Assembly (NCBI GenBank): GCA_949775045.1
Contig: CATKSA010000018.1
Coordinates: 23,018-87,017 of the forward strand
Direction of reading: 5' to 3'
Length of the DNA stretch: 64,000 bases
Source: Metridium senile
Lineage: Eukaryota > Cnidaria > Anthozoa > Actiniaria > Metridiidae
The position numbers and the translations under genes were made by a program. The notes beneath the pieces were generated by a model. That model did no database searches and was not told the origin of the DNA. It was given only the letters and a program-made list of their open reading frames with translations. Shown here in pieces: positions 1 to 12,919 of this stretch (position 1 is the stretch's first letter; the number at the start of each line of letters is the position of its first letter).

Positions 1-1600
1 GCCATGCTGTAAAAAGCCGTCGTGTATAAATCATCATCATCATCATATTATTATTATTATCAAATTTCGTAGTGTTTCTATCAATTTCAGGAACCTTAGC
101 AAAGGAAGGAGATAACTCGTGCATGCATCATGGTTTTCGACTTACAACTTTATGTAGATTAGTTTGAATTACTTCAATATGAACTTAAATCAAGAATGCC
201 ATTCTTTTGTCATTTGTATAGGAATTAATTACACCGTTCGAAAAGAATTAAAGAGCCGAAATAACTTCATCAAATACGTGCGGTATTTTTCATTAATTCT
301 TCAAGACCTAAGTTGGAATTTCAAAATGATAACACATCTACATAAAATGCGAGTCTCAGATGAAGAAAAAGGCACAAAAATAAAGGGTTAGGGCAAAAAA
401 TAAACTCCGCCGCAAAGCATGCATTCGATTAATTACTTGCACGGTATAATATCACCCTTATAATATCACCCTTTTTCATATTTTGACTTCATATAACATG
501 TACACAAACTTTTGGGTATAATCCTAGAAACATGATGTATTCTGTACTCATAATTTGAATCATCTCCTATATTTCACCGTATATTAACCCGATATCAAAT
601 TTGGAAGTGTTTTTATAAATTCTAAGAGTCTTAAACATTTTTTAAAGGAGATAAAGTGTGCAATGCATCATGGTCCTTAGATACAATTTTATCTACTATT
701 ATTAATTTTTTGCTGTCCAACCAACTTCTTTTTGTAACAATATATTATAGTAATAAAATATTGATTGATTGATTGATAGTATCCTATTATCCTATATATA
801 CTTATATCCTACTTTCTTGTTTTTTGACCAATCTTCCTCCACTTATATTATCTTATAGTATCCTATTATCCTTTATATATGCTTATCCCATTTTCTTGTT
901 TTATGACCAACCTTCCTCCACTTAAATATATTATTAATTACATCACCATATTTCACTTTATATATGCCAACATGTAACAGTATATTATAGTATCCTATTA
1001 TCCTATATATGCTTATCCTATTTTATGACCAACCTTCCTCCACTTAAATATATATATATAATGAATTACATTACCCTATTTCACTTTGACTTCATATATG
1101 CCAACATGTATAAACATTTTATACGTGTAGCCTTAAACCTGTTTTTGTATTCAAGTTATGAGTAAAATGCTTTACTAGACTTTCAATTGTCAATACTTCA
1201 TTATTTCGCTTACTGGTTTACGTTTGATGTCAAAGTGAAACAGGAAAGTTGAATCATATTATAAAATGAAAGTCCTAATATCATTGCTAAGCTCCACCAT
1301 TTATTTAAGAAATAGAAAACTAAATATTATCACGTGAAAAAAGTTTCCTACTTTTATTGCCTGTTTTCGATACAGTTTTACTTCGTGATCGACTACAGGT
1401 TTCTTGTTGGACGATCGTTCCACCAATTTCTAGTTCGAGTAGTAACATGCTTGTTGTTGCTTTTGTTGTTATTCTTGTTGTCCAATTAATATTTACATCG
1501 TGGATTACAATTCATTAAAATACGTTAAGCACTGATTTAGATACAGTTGTTGACGCCAAAGTCGACCACAAGATTGTTGTTAAGGGTGCATTCCACCGAT
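1..1600. other. Gene-free AT-rich stretch with decayed repeats
   Basis: I see no supportable coding region here. Positions 430-1110 hold about three diverged direct copies of a segment built on 'tatcctattatcc' and 'gaccaaccttcctccactta'. Positions 716-778 end in (TTGA)n after 'taataaaat', the kind of simple-repeat tail left by 5'-truncated non-LTR retrotransposons. The repeat copies are direct and AT-rich; no terminal inverted repeats were found. Confidence 0.6.
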
Positions 1601-1672
1601 TTCTATTTTGAGTGGTAACTTGCTTGTTGTTGGTTTTGACGTTGGTCTTGTTTTCTAACGACCGGGGAAACT

Positions 1673-1999
1673 ACAGATAGCCCAAGCTCACTATCTGTGG
1701 TCTTATAAGCCTTATATGGGAGAATATACGGCGATTTTAAAAATATACAAAATTTGCATAAATAATAAAAATAAACGTTCTTACCATTTGGAGCATGCAG
1801 TTTTGAACAATTTTCCACTACTCGCTCAAAACTGCTCCAAATGGCCTGAAACTTCACAGGGAGTCAAAGTAAAACACAAGAAACAAGCAAGAACGTTTAT
1901 TTTTATTATTTATACAAATTTTGTATATTTTAAAAATCTTCGTATAGTCTCCCATATAAGGCTTATAAGACCACAGATAGTGAGCTTGGGCTACCTGTG
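1673..1999. repeat. Fold-back (MITE-like) element
   Basis: The left arm (about 1673-1784) and right arm (about 1889-1999) are reverse complements of about 110 bp each. They begin with 'acagatagcccaagctcac' and end with its complement. The loop is about 100 bp and is itself partly self-complementary ('catttggagcatgcagtttt' against 'aaaactgctccaaatg'). There is no transposase. The short open frames on both strands across the arms are by-products of the symmetry and I do not call them genes. A non-autonomous DNA transposon is the likeliest identity; the family is not recognised. Confidence 0.8.
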
Positions 2000-2244
2000 T
2001 TTTGACTGACTTTGAATGGTAACATTGCTTGCTGTTGCTTTTGATGTTATTCTTGTTGTCCAACCACCGGAGAAATTAGATCTATAGTCGTTGTCACCGT
2101 CACCAAGGCCGCAAAATGATTGGGTATACAATGCCTATAGATGGAAATATTTTACCAAAATGTTAATTATCACAAACAATACAATAAATAATACACATGG
2201 ATATTAGTAGACGGTCATTTACGGTTTTCTAAATTAAATAACTT

Positions 2245-2305
2245 GTTATACCACAAGGAGCCCAGCCCGGCTTTATCATATGTATTTTTTTAGACATTTT
2301 ACTGC
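2245..2305. repeat. Solo end of the neighbouring fold-back element
   Basis: About 60 bp ('ccacaaggagccc', 'ccggctttatcatatg', 'tagacattttactgc') match the ends of the element at 2566-2934 with several differences. It appears to be a truncated relative rather than part of that copy. Confidence 0.55.
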
Positions 2306-2565
2306 ATATTCCTTGCACAATTCCAACGGTCAGAATTATGAAATTTGAGTAGGTACAAACACACGAGTTACAACACAACAGGATATGAGTCACCGTTAAT
2401 GACTTTAACGATGAACAGACCAGCAATTTGTTGGAAATCCAGTTGTTGGATTTATAACGATGTATGTTTTGTAATATACTCTAAGCTGTAATATAAAAAG
2501 TAAATAGTCTCATTGATGAATACCAATTAATAGTCGTGTCCAGTCAAAATAATTCTTAGATATAA

Positions 2566-2934
2566 CCACAGGGAGCCCGGCTTTATTATATGCATTTTCT
2601 TTAGAAAGTTTACTTTGCTCTTTATACGGGTTTCCTTGGTTTTGGCATCTGTTTACGGGTCACGTTTACATAAGCTGAAAGGATCTGGTGTTGCCTTTAC
2701 TAATCAGTTAATCTTTACTGTTTACTAAGAGATTGTGTTACTGACGGTTATTGATTTGTTCCAGATCCAATTACAGTAAACGTGACCAACAGATCCCAAA
2801 CAACAGGGAGTCGATCTCAAAACACAGGAAATCCGTATAAAGATCAAAGTAAACTTTCTAAGGAAAATACTTATAATAAAGCAGTAAACTGTCTAAAGGA
2901 AATACATTTGATAAAGCCGGGCTCCCAGGGTTAT
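2566..2934. repeat. Fold-back (MITE-like) element
   Basis: The ends are inverted: 'accacagggagcccggcttt' at the left and 'aagccgggctcccagggtt' at the right. A second inverted block lies inside: 'aaagtttactttg', then 'tttatacgggtttcc', against 'ggaaatccgtataaag', then 'caaagtaaacttt'. Length is about 370 bp and there is no coding capacity. The right arm carries an extra partial copy of the end (near 2881-2910). A non-autonomous DNA transposon is likely. Confidence 0.75.
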
Positions 2935-3171
2935 AACTATTAAAAGACAGTCATATTGACTAATAACAATAGAGTTGTGTCCAGTCAAAATTATTCTTAG
3001 ATACTATCTAAATGATAACTCGGTTGAATACAGTCAAATTGACTAATAATAGTTGTGAATAATCAAAATAGTTATTCTTAGATGTAAATATTAAATACAG
3101 TCATATGGACCAATACCAATACCAATAGTTGTTCCAATTATTAAGTAAGAGTTAGTTACCGAGAACGGAGA

Positions 3172-3213
3172 CTCTTAGCTATAAACGGCCCAAGGGCAGT
3201 TTATAGCTAAGAG
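3172..3213. repeat. Perfect 15-bp-stem hairpin
   Basis: CTCTTAGCTATAAAC at 3172-3186 is followed by a 12-nt loop and then its exact complement at 3199-3213. A weaker outer pair, 'gttagtt' near 3151 against 'aactaac' near 3229, suggests a very small fold-back insertion of about 85 bp. I see no evidence that it is a functional RNA. Confidence 0.6.
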
Positions 3214-3881
3214 CCGATGTGCGAGGGAACTAACAAATTTAGTATATCTAATTCATGAGGTTTTCTATAGAATGAATACAAAATGAATGCATATCAGTGT
3301 TCTTGTTCACACAACAACAATCCCAATGGGACGATAGCTAACCGTTCATTGTTACTTTATTCCCAAAAGAAAACATTTGACAATTGATAGAAAATATAAA
3401 AGAATAATTTACCTTCAAATTGGTGAATGGTGTATCGCTAAGCCAATTGTAATTAAATGTTAACAGCAAAGCATTTAAATACAGTAAATTTTAACAGAAA
3501 TGGCTGTCGATAGTTGGTGATAAACGAAATGGCTACTGCATCGAGTCCATCAGTTATGAAATAATTCACGTCACTTTGAAAGATGATGTTGCTACAGTAA
3601 CTGGGCCGGTAAACTCACTATTCATACATTCATTCATACATATATTCAAACATTCATACATCCATTCATTCATTCACTAATCCAAAGATCATATGAATTA
3701 TAGATAGCTAGCCTCACTGAAATATAGAAAACATACACTATACATATATTTGCTTCGTCCGGTTAACTTACCTTCGATCGTTCGGGACAGTTACGCCTAT
3801 ATTTATAGTCCATGTTTTACTTCAGGACGTTTACAAAGTGGCCATGTGTTCTGCGGAGTTCATATCTGTAAAAAAAAGAGA

Positions 3882-5540
3882 ATTTCACCATAGTACATCC
3901 ACCTGTTAACAAAATCAATCTTCATTATGTATACATTCTACATTAGATACCTTTTACCCTAGACATTTTTAATTTAAAGCGTTTTATCCGCCCTTTATCT
4001 ACGTTTTACAGTATTGTACATATCCTCCACGTTTTACAGTTTTGTACATAGCCTTCACTCTTTACAATATTTGTAATTTCGTACATCTCACCGTCAAGCC
4101 CTATTCAACTCAGGGCTTATATAGTTCCAGTTTTTCAATTTATAAACAAAAGATCATGTTCCACTTTGTACTTTCATTACTTTAAAATAAACAATTTTAA
4201 AACCATTTGCTCACTTTTATGTCTATCCTTTACTTAGTCCCTATTACTTACCTGATATTCCACTCCCTACAAACTACACAATTACATTATTCAAAGGCCT
4301 CCTTACACAGTTCTATTATAGGCCGTTCTATTGCCATGCCACGACGCCATTTTGTATTATTAGCACTCGTTCTTTACCAGTCTCTCACTTAAGTACACAG
4401 GATACCCATGAATAGAAACACAGGTTACCCAAGCCACCATTTTTAGGTCTTGTCCAGACATCAATAGATCCCTTCATGAAATACGATACTTTTCCGTTCA
4501 CACCCACATTCCAATCATACTTCCCTGTACCTGGAACGGTTCTCTCTCCTTTTAGCCATGAACGCCAGCAACAAGAACAACAACTCCTCCAGCCTTTTTA
4601 GCCTTTTTTCAAACCAAAACAAGCCCAATTGTAAGTAACTTCACCTCTACACACTTACCATTCTTCTCACTTCATTTTTTCACGTTTTTTTGCTACCACT
4701 TCACCTTCTTTAACCTAAAAAAACATATAGCAGTAAGCCTTATGACCACGCCGGCCGATTGTGATGCGTAGGGCTAGGCTTTTGACGCCAAAAGCATTGA
4801 AACGCATTATTCTCCCCTCCTTCCCCCGAGGTCATTTTGCTTACTTCTACCACTTGAGCTCATTGATACCGCGCGCCGAACTTTTATATTTCCACACACA
4901 ACCCCTCTCTAACAGCTACTGTTCGCTTCCACAATCATCACTACTACCCTTCTCCGTTTTTCCTTTACATACCTTTTTTCGTTTTAGCTCTAAAACACTA
5001 GACACTCATACATAACGAAACAATCATCATACTACACACACTTTTACCATTGTTCTTTATATCAATTTGTACGTCTTTTCTTAGGTCTGTCCGCGTTTTT
5101 TCTTTATTTTTATGCCTTTTATTCGTACTTTTGTCCCTTCGTCCTCCTGTGTTTTTGTTTCTTTTCTTGTCAGTTCATTATTTGTTCAAACCTGTCTTCC
5201 ATTTTGACCGTTTACCTCCATTTTACTGTGTCAGCTAATTTTTGTTTCATGTCTTGTTACCTGGTTCATTTACATTTTCACCTTTTTTCATTCATTGGTA
5301 TTTTGCCCATCTGCCTATACATTCATTTGACTTTCCTCTAACCCTTGACTTATCCCGAAAATTACACACACCACAACAACACCACACCCCCTTTAAACAC
5401 TCCTCTATCCATCTTTCTTTTTCTTTCCTCTACCCAGTCGACCTTCCCTGACACATTCTATTTTACATCTTCATTCTCTTTAACCAATAATTCCTGTCAC
5501 TCCCACTACACTTTTTATTTTCATCACCGTTTCCAAAGTT
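3882..5540. repeat. Pyrimidine-rich insertion in the left arm, flanked by a 50-bp repeat
   Basis: The right arm lacks this block, so it marks an insertion or a partial duplication. The same segment of about 50 bp ('acaaagtggccatgtgttct' and 'atatctgtaaaaaaa') stands at both edges, 3834-3881 and 5543-5590. That is much longer than a usual target-site duplication. The interior is strongly C/T-rich on the plus strand, and its short open frames are low-complexity Phe/Leu/Ser strings that I do not accept as genes. Confidence 0.6.
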
Positions 5541-6356
5541 ACAAAGTGGCCATGTGTTCTGCGGAGTTTATATCTGTAAAAAAAGAGAAAAATTTAATTA
5601 TGAACGGTTTATAAATAAAATAGAATAAATCATTTTTTACGTCTAAAATACTTTATGGTAATAAGTATCGAACACACTTGCACTCGCTACCCGTACATTA
5701 AATAGAACATTGCTCACATCAGTTAATTTTTGCCGAGGCAGGAAAACTGGAAAACTCTAAGACCCTCGTGATATGAAAAACAAGTACTTAATTCCCACAA
5801 CCATTCAAACCAGAGCAGGTATTCCAACGTGGACTACAGCAGTGGTAGGGAGAGAAGTTTATCCGCTTGGCCACTCGTACAACCCAATATATCGTTCCAA
5901 GAGTTTTAACCAGTTTTAACAACAAAGTCTTGCATATCCAAAGAGATAAAAGTTGTAAAATTTCTAGACTTAACGAGTTCTACACAATCAAAACGACTCT
6001 AATACTTGTATAATTCAAGAACATAATTTAGGTTTACTAGCTCACGAGTGTTTTAAACAATTTCACCGCACTAGCAAAAGGTTATAAACTTTAAATATAA
6101 AAAAAACTATGGCAAAATAGCAAACTACTACAGGAAACTCGAAGTAGAGAACTAATTTACCTTATTCGCTGGCTCTTTAACGCCTGATATCGCTTCGTAC
6201 TAGAATATCCTTGTCGAGAAAAGCAACTTCTACATGACGGTTTGAATATAGAGCTTCCACGTGTAATAACGGCCGTCTCACCGATGCACCTCTGAGGTCC
6301 AACTTCTCTTCGGGGTTGCTAGTGAATGATATGTTCACAATGACCTATGGAGCCGG

Positions 6357-6364
6357 TATTTATA
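6357..6364 (-). promoter_or_regulatory. TATA box, left arm copy
   Basis: On the minus strand this reads TATAAATA, with an ATTGG/CCAAT motif about 25 bp further upstream. It is the mirror copy of the box in the right arm. No protein gene is visible downstream, so it may drive only a repeat transcript. Confidence 0.35.
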
Positions 6365-7136
6365 CCGGGAACGCCCATGGCTTTCTATTGGTCAATGGAA
6401 ACATTATTTCGTGGTGTCGTTGTTATTTCTTACTGGAATGTACACTTCAAAATCAGGAGCTATTCCAAACAATACTTGTAATCATTGTTTCATTGTAGCG
6501 TAAACAAAATGTAAATATTTTACACTATCTGTTAATATTGATAAGAGCGAAGTTTTGAAGTTGTCGTATTCTTATATGCTTGCAATCTTAAGTACTTATT
6601 GCCGACCTGACTCAATAATCAATAGTCAATAATTTTTTATCATATGACTCACTCTTTTTAGGGACTGTGCAATAATTACAAGCAAAAACTTAGGCTGTAC
6701 CCCCCTCCAAAACAAAACAAATTAGCTCTTACCCCCCCCCCTGTTATGTTAGAAATAAAATCGAACCCCCGGCCCTCCCCATATTATCATGTAGTTGCAT
6801 TGCATTGTTCATCTTTAATCAGGTCATTGAATGACAGGAAAAGACTGCGATGCATGTTTGTAACCAGAACTGAAATAAATAGAGTGTACACTATTATCAT
6901 ATGACAAGTATTTAGCACGGCGCGCTCTCTCGAATAGTGTAAAATATTTACATTTTGTTTACGCTATAATAAAACAATGAGAAACTACCTTCATGATTAC
7001 TTGCATGTCTATTGCTTAATTACAAGTATTGTTTGCAATAGCTCGTGATTTTGAAGTGTACATTCCAGTAAGAAATAACAACGACACCACGAAATAATGT
7101 TTCCATTGACCAATAGGAAGCCATGGGCGTTCCCGG

Positions 7137-7144
7137 TATAAATA
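7137..7144 (+). promoter_or_regulatory. TATA box, right arm copy
   Basis: TATAAATA with CCAAT at 7110-7114. It is conserved in both arms of the inverted repeat and points outward. The next clear signal downstream is the splice donor 'cgaag|gtaagttg' near 8008. The function is inferred only from the motif and its conservation. Confidence 0.35.
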
Positions 7145-7613
7145 CCGCCTCCATAGGTCATTGTGAACAGTCACTAGCAACCCCGAAGAGAAGTTGGACC
7201 TCAGAGGTGCATCGGTGAGACGGCCGTTATTACACGTGGAAGCTCTATATTCAAACCGTCATGAAGAAGCTGCTTTTCTGGACAAGGATATTCTAGTACA
7301 AAGCGATATCAGGCGTTAAAGAGCCAGCGAATAAGGTAAATTAGTTCTCTACTTCGAGTTTCCTGTAGTAGTTTGCTATTTTGCCATAGTTTTTTATATT
7401 TAAAGTTTATAACCTTTCGCTAGTGCGGTGAAATTGTTTAAAACACTCGTGAGCTAGTAAGCCTAAATTATGTTCTTGAATTATACAAGTATTAGAGTCG
7501 TTTTGATTGTGTAGAACTCGTTAAGTCTAGAAACTTTACAACTTTTATCTCTTTGGATATGTAAGACTTTGTTGTTAAAACTGGTTAAAACTCGTGGAAC
7601 GATATATTGGGTT

Positions 7614-7688
7614 GTACGAGTGGCCGAGCGGATAAACTGACTTTTCTCCTACCACTGCTGTAGTCCAGGTTCAAATCCCTGCTCGGGA
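7614..7688 (+). repeat. tRNA-like segment (tRNA-derived SINE or tRNA pseudogene)
   Basis: An A box (TGGCCGAGCGG, 7621-7631) and a B box (GGTTCAAATCC) sit at tRNA spacing, as in Ser/Leu-type tRNAs. The acceptor stem pairs in only about five of seven positions and the T stem has two mismatches. The segment is about 75 nt long, without the long variable arm of a true Ser or Leu tRNA. The mirror position in the left arm (about 5815-5890) holds a more decayed copy. I read it as the head of a SINE or a pseudogene, not a working tRNA. Confidence 0.55.
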
Positions 7689-8629
7689 TAGAATGGCTTG
7701 TGGGAATTAAATTATTTTAATGTACTTCTTTTTCATGTCACGAGTTTTCCAGTTTTCCTGCCTCGGCAAAAATTAACTGATGTGAGCAGTGTTCTATTTA
7801 ATGTACGGGTAGCGAGTGCAAGTGTGTTCGATACTTATCACCAAACAGTATTTTAGACGTAAAAAATGGTATATTCTATTTTATTTATAAACCGTTCATA
7901 ATTTAGTTTTTCTCTTTTTTTACAGATATGAACTCATGGCCACTTTGTAAACGTCCTGAAGTAAAACATGGGCTATAAATATAGGCGTAACTGTCCCGAA
8001 CGATCGAAGGTAAGTTGATGTATCAATCTAACTGCGTTGTTATTAAACGGTTATACTGAAGTCGTTGATATACGAAGTGTATGTTTTCTATATTTCAGGC
8101 AAGCTATCTATAAATATAGTCTATTAATTCTAATTTTCATTTGATCTTTGGCTTAATGAATGAATGAATGCATGAAAAAATGAATAGTGAGATATTTTTA
8201 TCTATCGTTATACTGCATTTACCGGTCTATTCCAGTCATTATAGCAACATCATCTTTCAATAGTGAACTACTTCATAACTGATGGTCTCAATACAGTAGG
8301 TTCGTTTGTCACCAACTATCGACAGCCATTTCTGTTAAAATTTACTACATTTAAATGCTTTGCTGTTAACGTAAATGTACATTTAATTACAATTGGCTTA
8401 GCCATTTTCCAAACTCTTGTAGCTTCTTGCAAATTTAATTTTTTTTTCTTCTAAACTTTCACAAGTTCTTGTTATGGTGAATGTCTATCATATGATAGCT
8501 TTCTTTTTCTTAAAACATCAATTTTAAAAATTATGATAATTAGTGGCGGCTATTTATGAAAGTCGTCTATACACCATGCATGCACCAATTTGAAGTTAAA
8601 ATTAATTTTTTATATTTTCTATTGTATAT

Positions 8630-10389
8630 TACTGAATCTTTTTCATTCTTACTCATATAAAACATTTTAATTATCGACGTCTTTATTTACAACGGTTATT
8701 GTGTTTCGAAGTCGTTAATATGCGTAGTGTATGTTTTCTGTATTTCATAAGGCTAGCTATCTATAGATATATTCTATGAATGATATTGGTTGATTTTTTC
8801 ATTTGATCTTTGGCTTATTCAATAAATAAATGAATAAATGACAAAATTGATAGTGAGACTGGCAATTTCCTGCCATTCCTGTTAACTCGCAGTTTCGTAT
8901 CACATGCACTTTATATTTAGTCACATTTCTTTATTTATACAATGGCAGTCTGGTTCGTCGGGTATATAAATATCTTATTTTTCGCCGAATTTGTAAAATA
9001 AATTGCTGAATGGAAATCGTAATTTCTATGCGTCTAGTAAATGTGATAACGCTATCAGGAGGGTGAGGCATCCCGTAGTCGGTTTTCTGTTTTATATTTT
9101 GTAACATAAATTTAATTATTTTTTATTTAGTTTCTAATTTTTTATTATTTCTATGACTGCTAAATATTATTTAAAGAGAGAGAGTTCTAAACAGTGTTTA
9201 TCAAAGAAATCATCTTTAAGTACAAAGTTTACAAACGCAAATACTCACGTGCGTACTGAGACGGGAGATTTTCAAATGTTTTTTAATCGTTTTCCATATA
9301 TTTTTGCATGTTAACACACAATCAATGTATTTCTGATAATGGTTATCGGATGATGGCCGAAATATCACTTTACTAGTAAAAATGTTCAAATGGCTTCGTA
9401 GTGTTTACAACATGAGCGGCCGTGTTGTATCAGTTAAAACTTATGCAAATCAGGATATACAACACTAGTGTTGTATCAGATTTACAACACTCGTCATGGT
9501 CATGATTTCTTTTGAAAATGTCTCATTAATTATTCATGAATTTTTTAATCTTGATTACATTCATTCATTCACATCTTTCAATAGTGAATTATGTCATAAC
9601 TGATGGTCTCTGTAACTGATTTGTGTCATCTGGCATTTTCTGATCACATACAATATATGTTTAGTAACATTTCGAAATAGTGTGTATTTTAATTAGTTAA
9701 AATTATTTTGAGTTCGAATATAAACTATGCATATATTTTTTTGCTATGAGATGAAGTCATAAGTACAAAATTTACTGCATCTAAATGCTTTGCTGTTGAC
9801 ATTTAATTACAATTGGCTTAGCCATACTATACACCATGCACCAATTTTAAGTTAAATTATTTTATTTTTCTATTATAGTGCGACTACTCGAACCAAAAAT
9901 ATTTGTCACATTATTCGCCATACAAGATACTTCTGATGACTTTTGTTGACACTTTGACATTATATTTCGACAGTGAAATTTACTGAATCATCAATTTCCT
10001 GTAATTCTATTGTTTAGATACTTGAATGTGATTGGATGATTTGTGAAAAATTTGTTTGGGTGGCCTTGGTTGATGTAGTCACACTGTAATTGTTTATTCC
10101 TGAATCTTTATTTTTTTACTCGTATAAAACATTTTATTGACGTCTTTATTTACAAATTTAATACGTTTCGAAGTCGTTAATGAGAAACTAAATTAGATTC
10201 AATCTGTTGCAAAATATTTTGGATATTATTTGAACACTATAGCTATGTTTCCATATAAAAAACTTGCATTTTTTTAACAAGCTTGAAATATGTAAAGGAA
10301 AATGTTTAGTAAAACACGAACAAAATACGTGATTGTACACTCGTATGCTCCATATGTTACATGTAATATCAATTTACTAAAATGATGTA
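8630..10389. other. Gene-free stretch with diverged copies of the inverted-repeat arm
   Basis: Segments near 8655-8870 and 9560-9880 are direct, diverged copies of parts of the right arm ('catctttcaatagtgaa', 'aaatgctttgctgtt', 'acaattggcttagccat', 'caccaatttgaagtt'). This shows repeated local duplication. No coding region is supported. Confidence 0.55.
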
Positions 10390-11170
10390 TATATATTTCT
10401 TTCAATGTTCCTGACAAATCAATGATCCAAGTCCAAGTTTAGAGGATGAATGAAATGGCTTACAGCACCAAAACATGGATGCAGACAGAAGAACCAACCC
10501 AAGACACCACGAAACTGCAACCCCAGAAGAAAGACTTCCTGACATCAAGACTATTAAAGCTAAGTATTGAATAAGAACACGAAACATTTAGCCTCGACCT
10601 ATAATGCAATTTTATAAAACTAGACTATTTTCGCGCGAAACTTGTAGTTGATGGTTGTGTTATGTATATATGGGTTGCTGGTGGTGTACGTGTGGGTTGC
10701 CTGTGGTGTACGTGTGGGTTACCTGTGGTGTGTAATAGTTGATATATGGATGCGAATCTATGTATTGAAAATTAATCATGTCGACAGAGTTACGAAATCC
10801 TACAACCGAAATTCAATTCCGATATCCGATACTAAATCCGAAATAAAATTCCGTTGTCCGATACTAAATCCGAAATAAAATTTCGATTTTCGATACTAAA
10901 TCCGAAATAAACTTCCAATATCCGATATTAAATCCGAAATAAAAATTCGATATCCGATAATCCAAAGTAAACAGTTGACCAATAACCGATAAACCTATAG
11001 TGTAGATAGAGTATGTTAGAATAGATAGAGTAGACTATTAATTTAACATAAAATAAATGTTCCATTCAAAATCTTGACTTCAAGTAAACTACCATGCAAT
11101 ATCATATATACTTTATTTAGTTTTTAACTAACTTCGCCATATTTTTTTGTGAGTTATTTCTATGCTTTAG
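10390..11170 (+). repeat. First copy of a repeated module with two simple-repeat tracts
   Basis: The module starts near 'gaagaaccaacccaagaca' and runs through 'agtattgaataa'. A GT-rich tract follows (repeats of 'tgggttgcctgtggtgtacg'), then an AT-rich tract of about 20-bp periods ('ccgaaataaaattccgatat'), and it ends near 'accgataaacctatagtgta'. Diverged copies lie at about 12920-13310 and 13315-13720. Open frames across it are repetitive Tyr/His/Asn strings on both strands and are not genes. Confidence 0.6.
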
Positions 11171-12848
11171 ATTGTTTGCCTTTGTACGAATTTTAGTGCA
11201 TCTACTCTACCTCCTTGTTACCAAGTGTTCTGGCGTGACCAAAAGACATCGTGTGACCATGTGCCCTCTTGATCAGGTAATAATTGTAAAACTACTAACT
11301 GATTTCTTCAGCATGAACTAATTTTCTCTTTTTTCTTTTGAGTATTTTGCCGTTTTAGATTGCTTGCCTTTGAACGAACTTGCCTTGACGTACCCCTGTG
11401 ATCTGAAGAAATGCCGATACACTTGATTGCTATGATGACAAGCTTTGGTTGCCTCGGCGACAAGCGTTGCCCTGGGCCGGACTGTAACAAAGAACCACTT
11501 GATCAGGTAATAATTGTCAAACTACTAACTTATTTATTCTGCATGAACTAATTTTCTCTTTTTTTGTGAGTATTTTGCCGTTTTAGATTGCTTGCCTTGA
11601 CCTACCCATGTGACCTCCTCGACGTGATTGCCATGACGACAAGCCCTGGCTAACCTCGACGACAATCCTTGCCCTGGTACTGCAACAAAGAACCACTTGA
11701 TCAGGTAATAATTGTCAAACTACTAACTGATTTATTCTGCATGAACTAATTTTCTCTTTTTTTTGTGAGTATTTTGCCGTTTTAGATTGCTTGCCTTGAC
11801 GTACCCATGTGACCTCCTCGACGTGATTGCCATGACGACAAGCCCTGGTTACCTCGACGACAAGCCTTGCCCTGGTACTGCAACAAAAAACCACTTGATC
11901 AGGTAATAATTGTAAGACTACTAACTGATTTATTCTGCATGAACTAATTTTCTCTTTTTTTTTGAGTATTTTGTCGTTTTAGATTGATTGCCTTGACGTA
12001 CACATGTGACCTCCTCGACGTGATTGCCATGACGACAAGCCCTGGTTACCTCGACGACAAGCCTTGCCCTGGTACTGCAACAAAGAACCACTTGATCAGG
12101 TAATAATTGTAAGACTACTAACTGATTTATTCTGCATGAACTAATTTTCTCTTTTTTTTTGAGTATTTTGTCGTTTTAGATTGATTGCCTTGACGTACAC
12201 ATGTGACCTCCTCGACGTGATTGCCATGACGACAAGCCCTGGTTACCTCGACGACAAGCCTTGCCCTGGTACTGCAACAAAGAACCACTTGATCAGGTAA
12301 TAATTGTAAGACTACTAACTGATTTATTCTGCATGAACTAATTTTCTCTTTTTTTTGTTGAGTATTTTGCCGTTTTAGATTGATTGCCTTGGTACGAATT
12401 TTGGTGGATCTACTCGACCTCCTGTGTCCAAGTACTCTGGCGTGACCAAAAGAAATCCTGTGACCATATGCCTTGACTTACCCATGTGACCTCCGACTTG
12501 ATTGCCATGACGACAAGCCCTGGTTACCTCGACGACAAGCCTTGCCCTGGTACTGTAACAAAGAACCACTTGATCAGGTAATAGTCGTAAAACTACTAAC
12601 TGATTTATTCTGCATGAACTAATTTTCTCTTTTTTTTGTGAGTATTTTGCCGTTTTAGATTGCTTGCCTTAGTACGAATTTTGGTGGATCTACTCGACCT
12701 CCTGTTACCAAGTACTCTGGCGTGACCAAAAGACATCCTGTGACCATGTGCCTTGACGTACCCCTGTGACCTCCTCGACTTGAATGTGGAGTGCGCTATT
12801 GTGTCGATGTATCCTCGAAGAGCCCTAGTTTGATGACTTGTATACCAG
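11171..12848 (+). repeat. Array of exon-like cassettes with splice signals
   Basis: Eight blocks are each preceded by a polypyrimidine tract and 'tttag'. The first seven are followed by 'gatcag|gtaata'. They lie at 11171-11276, 11359-11506, 11587-11704, 11786-11902, 11983-12099, 12180-12296, 12379-12577 and 12659-12848; the eighth ends in a different donor ('accag|gtgatt'). The repeat period is 197-198 bp in the middle. Three of the four central blocks (11786, 11983, 12180) are exactly 117 nt, open in one frame and symmetric (phase 2 to phase 2), so they could be spliced together without a shift. The block at 11587 is 118 nt and is broken by an extra base and a stop. In another frame, the second block reads a Cys-rich peptide ending CNKEPLDQ, so the units may be decayed exons of a Cys-rich repeat protein. 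A non-coding transcript or a satellite derived from an exon is equally possible. Confidence 0.6.
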
Positions 12849-12919
12849 GTGATTACTGGTAAAGTTTGCTAAGCGTAGTAGTTCATGTCTCTTGACGTAA
12901 CCCTTTTTCATTTACAGAC

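Larger units (their letters stand above)
3382..8628. repeat. Large inverted repeat with unequal arms
   Basis: The left arm (3382-6529) and right arm (6935-8628) are reverse complements around a spacer of about 405 bp. The inner parts (about 5600-6529 and 6935-7900) match closely; the outer parts are more diverged. The left arm is longer because it contains an extra block of about 1.66 kb. Each arm contains a TATAAATA box, a CCAAT motif and, near its outer part, 'gatcgaag|gtaagtt', a good splice donor pointing outward. There is no transposase frame. It may be a fold-back transposon or a segmental inverted duplication. Confidence 0.75.

Noticed and set aside
5050..5614. Several overlapping Phe/Leu/Ser/His-rich frames
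   Set aside because: The region is a pyrimidine-rich low-complexity block in which all three forward frames stay open by composition.
7614..7688. Functional tRNA gene
   Set aside because: The acceptor and T stems have mismatches, and the long variable arm of a Ser/Leu tRNA is absent.
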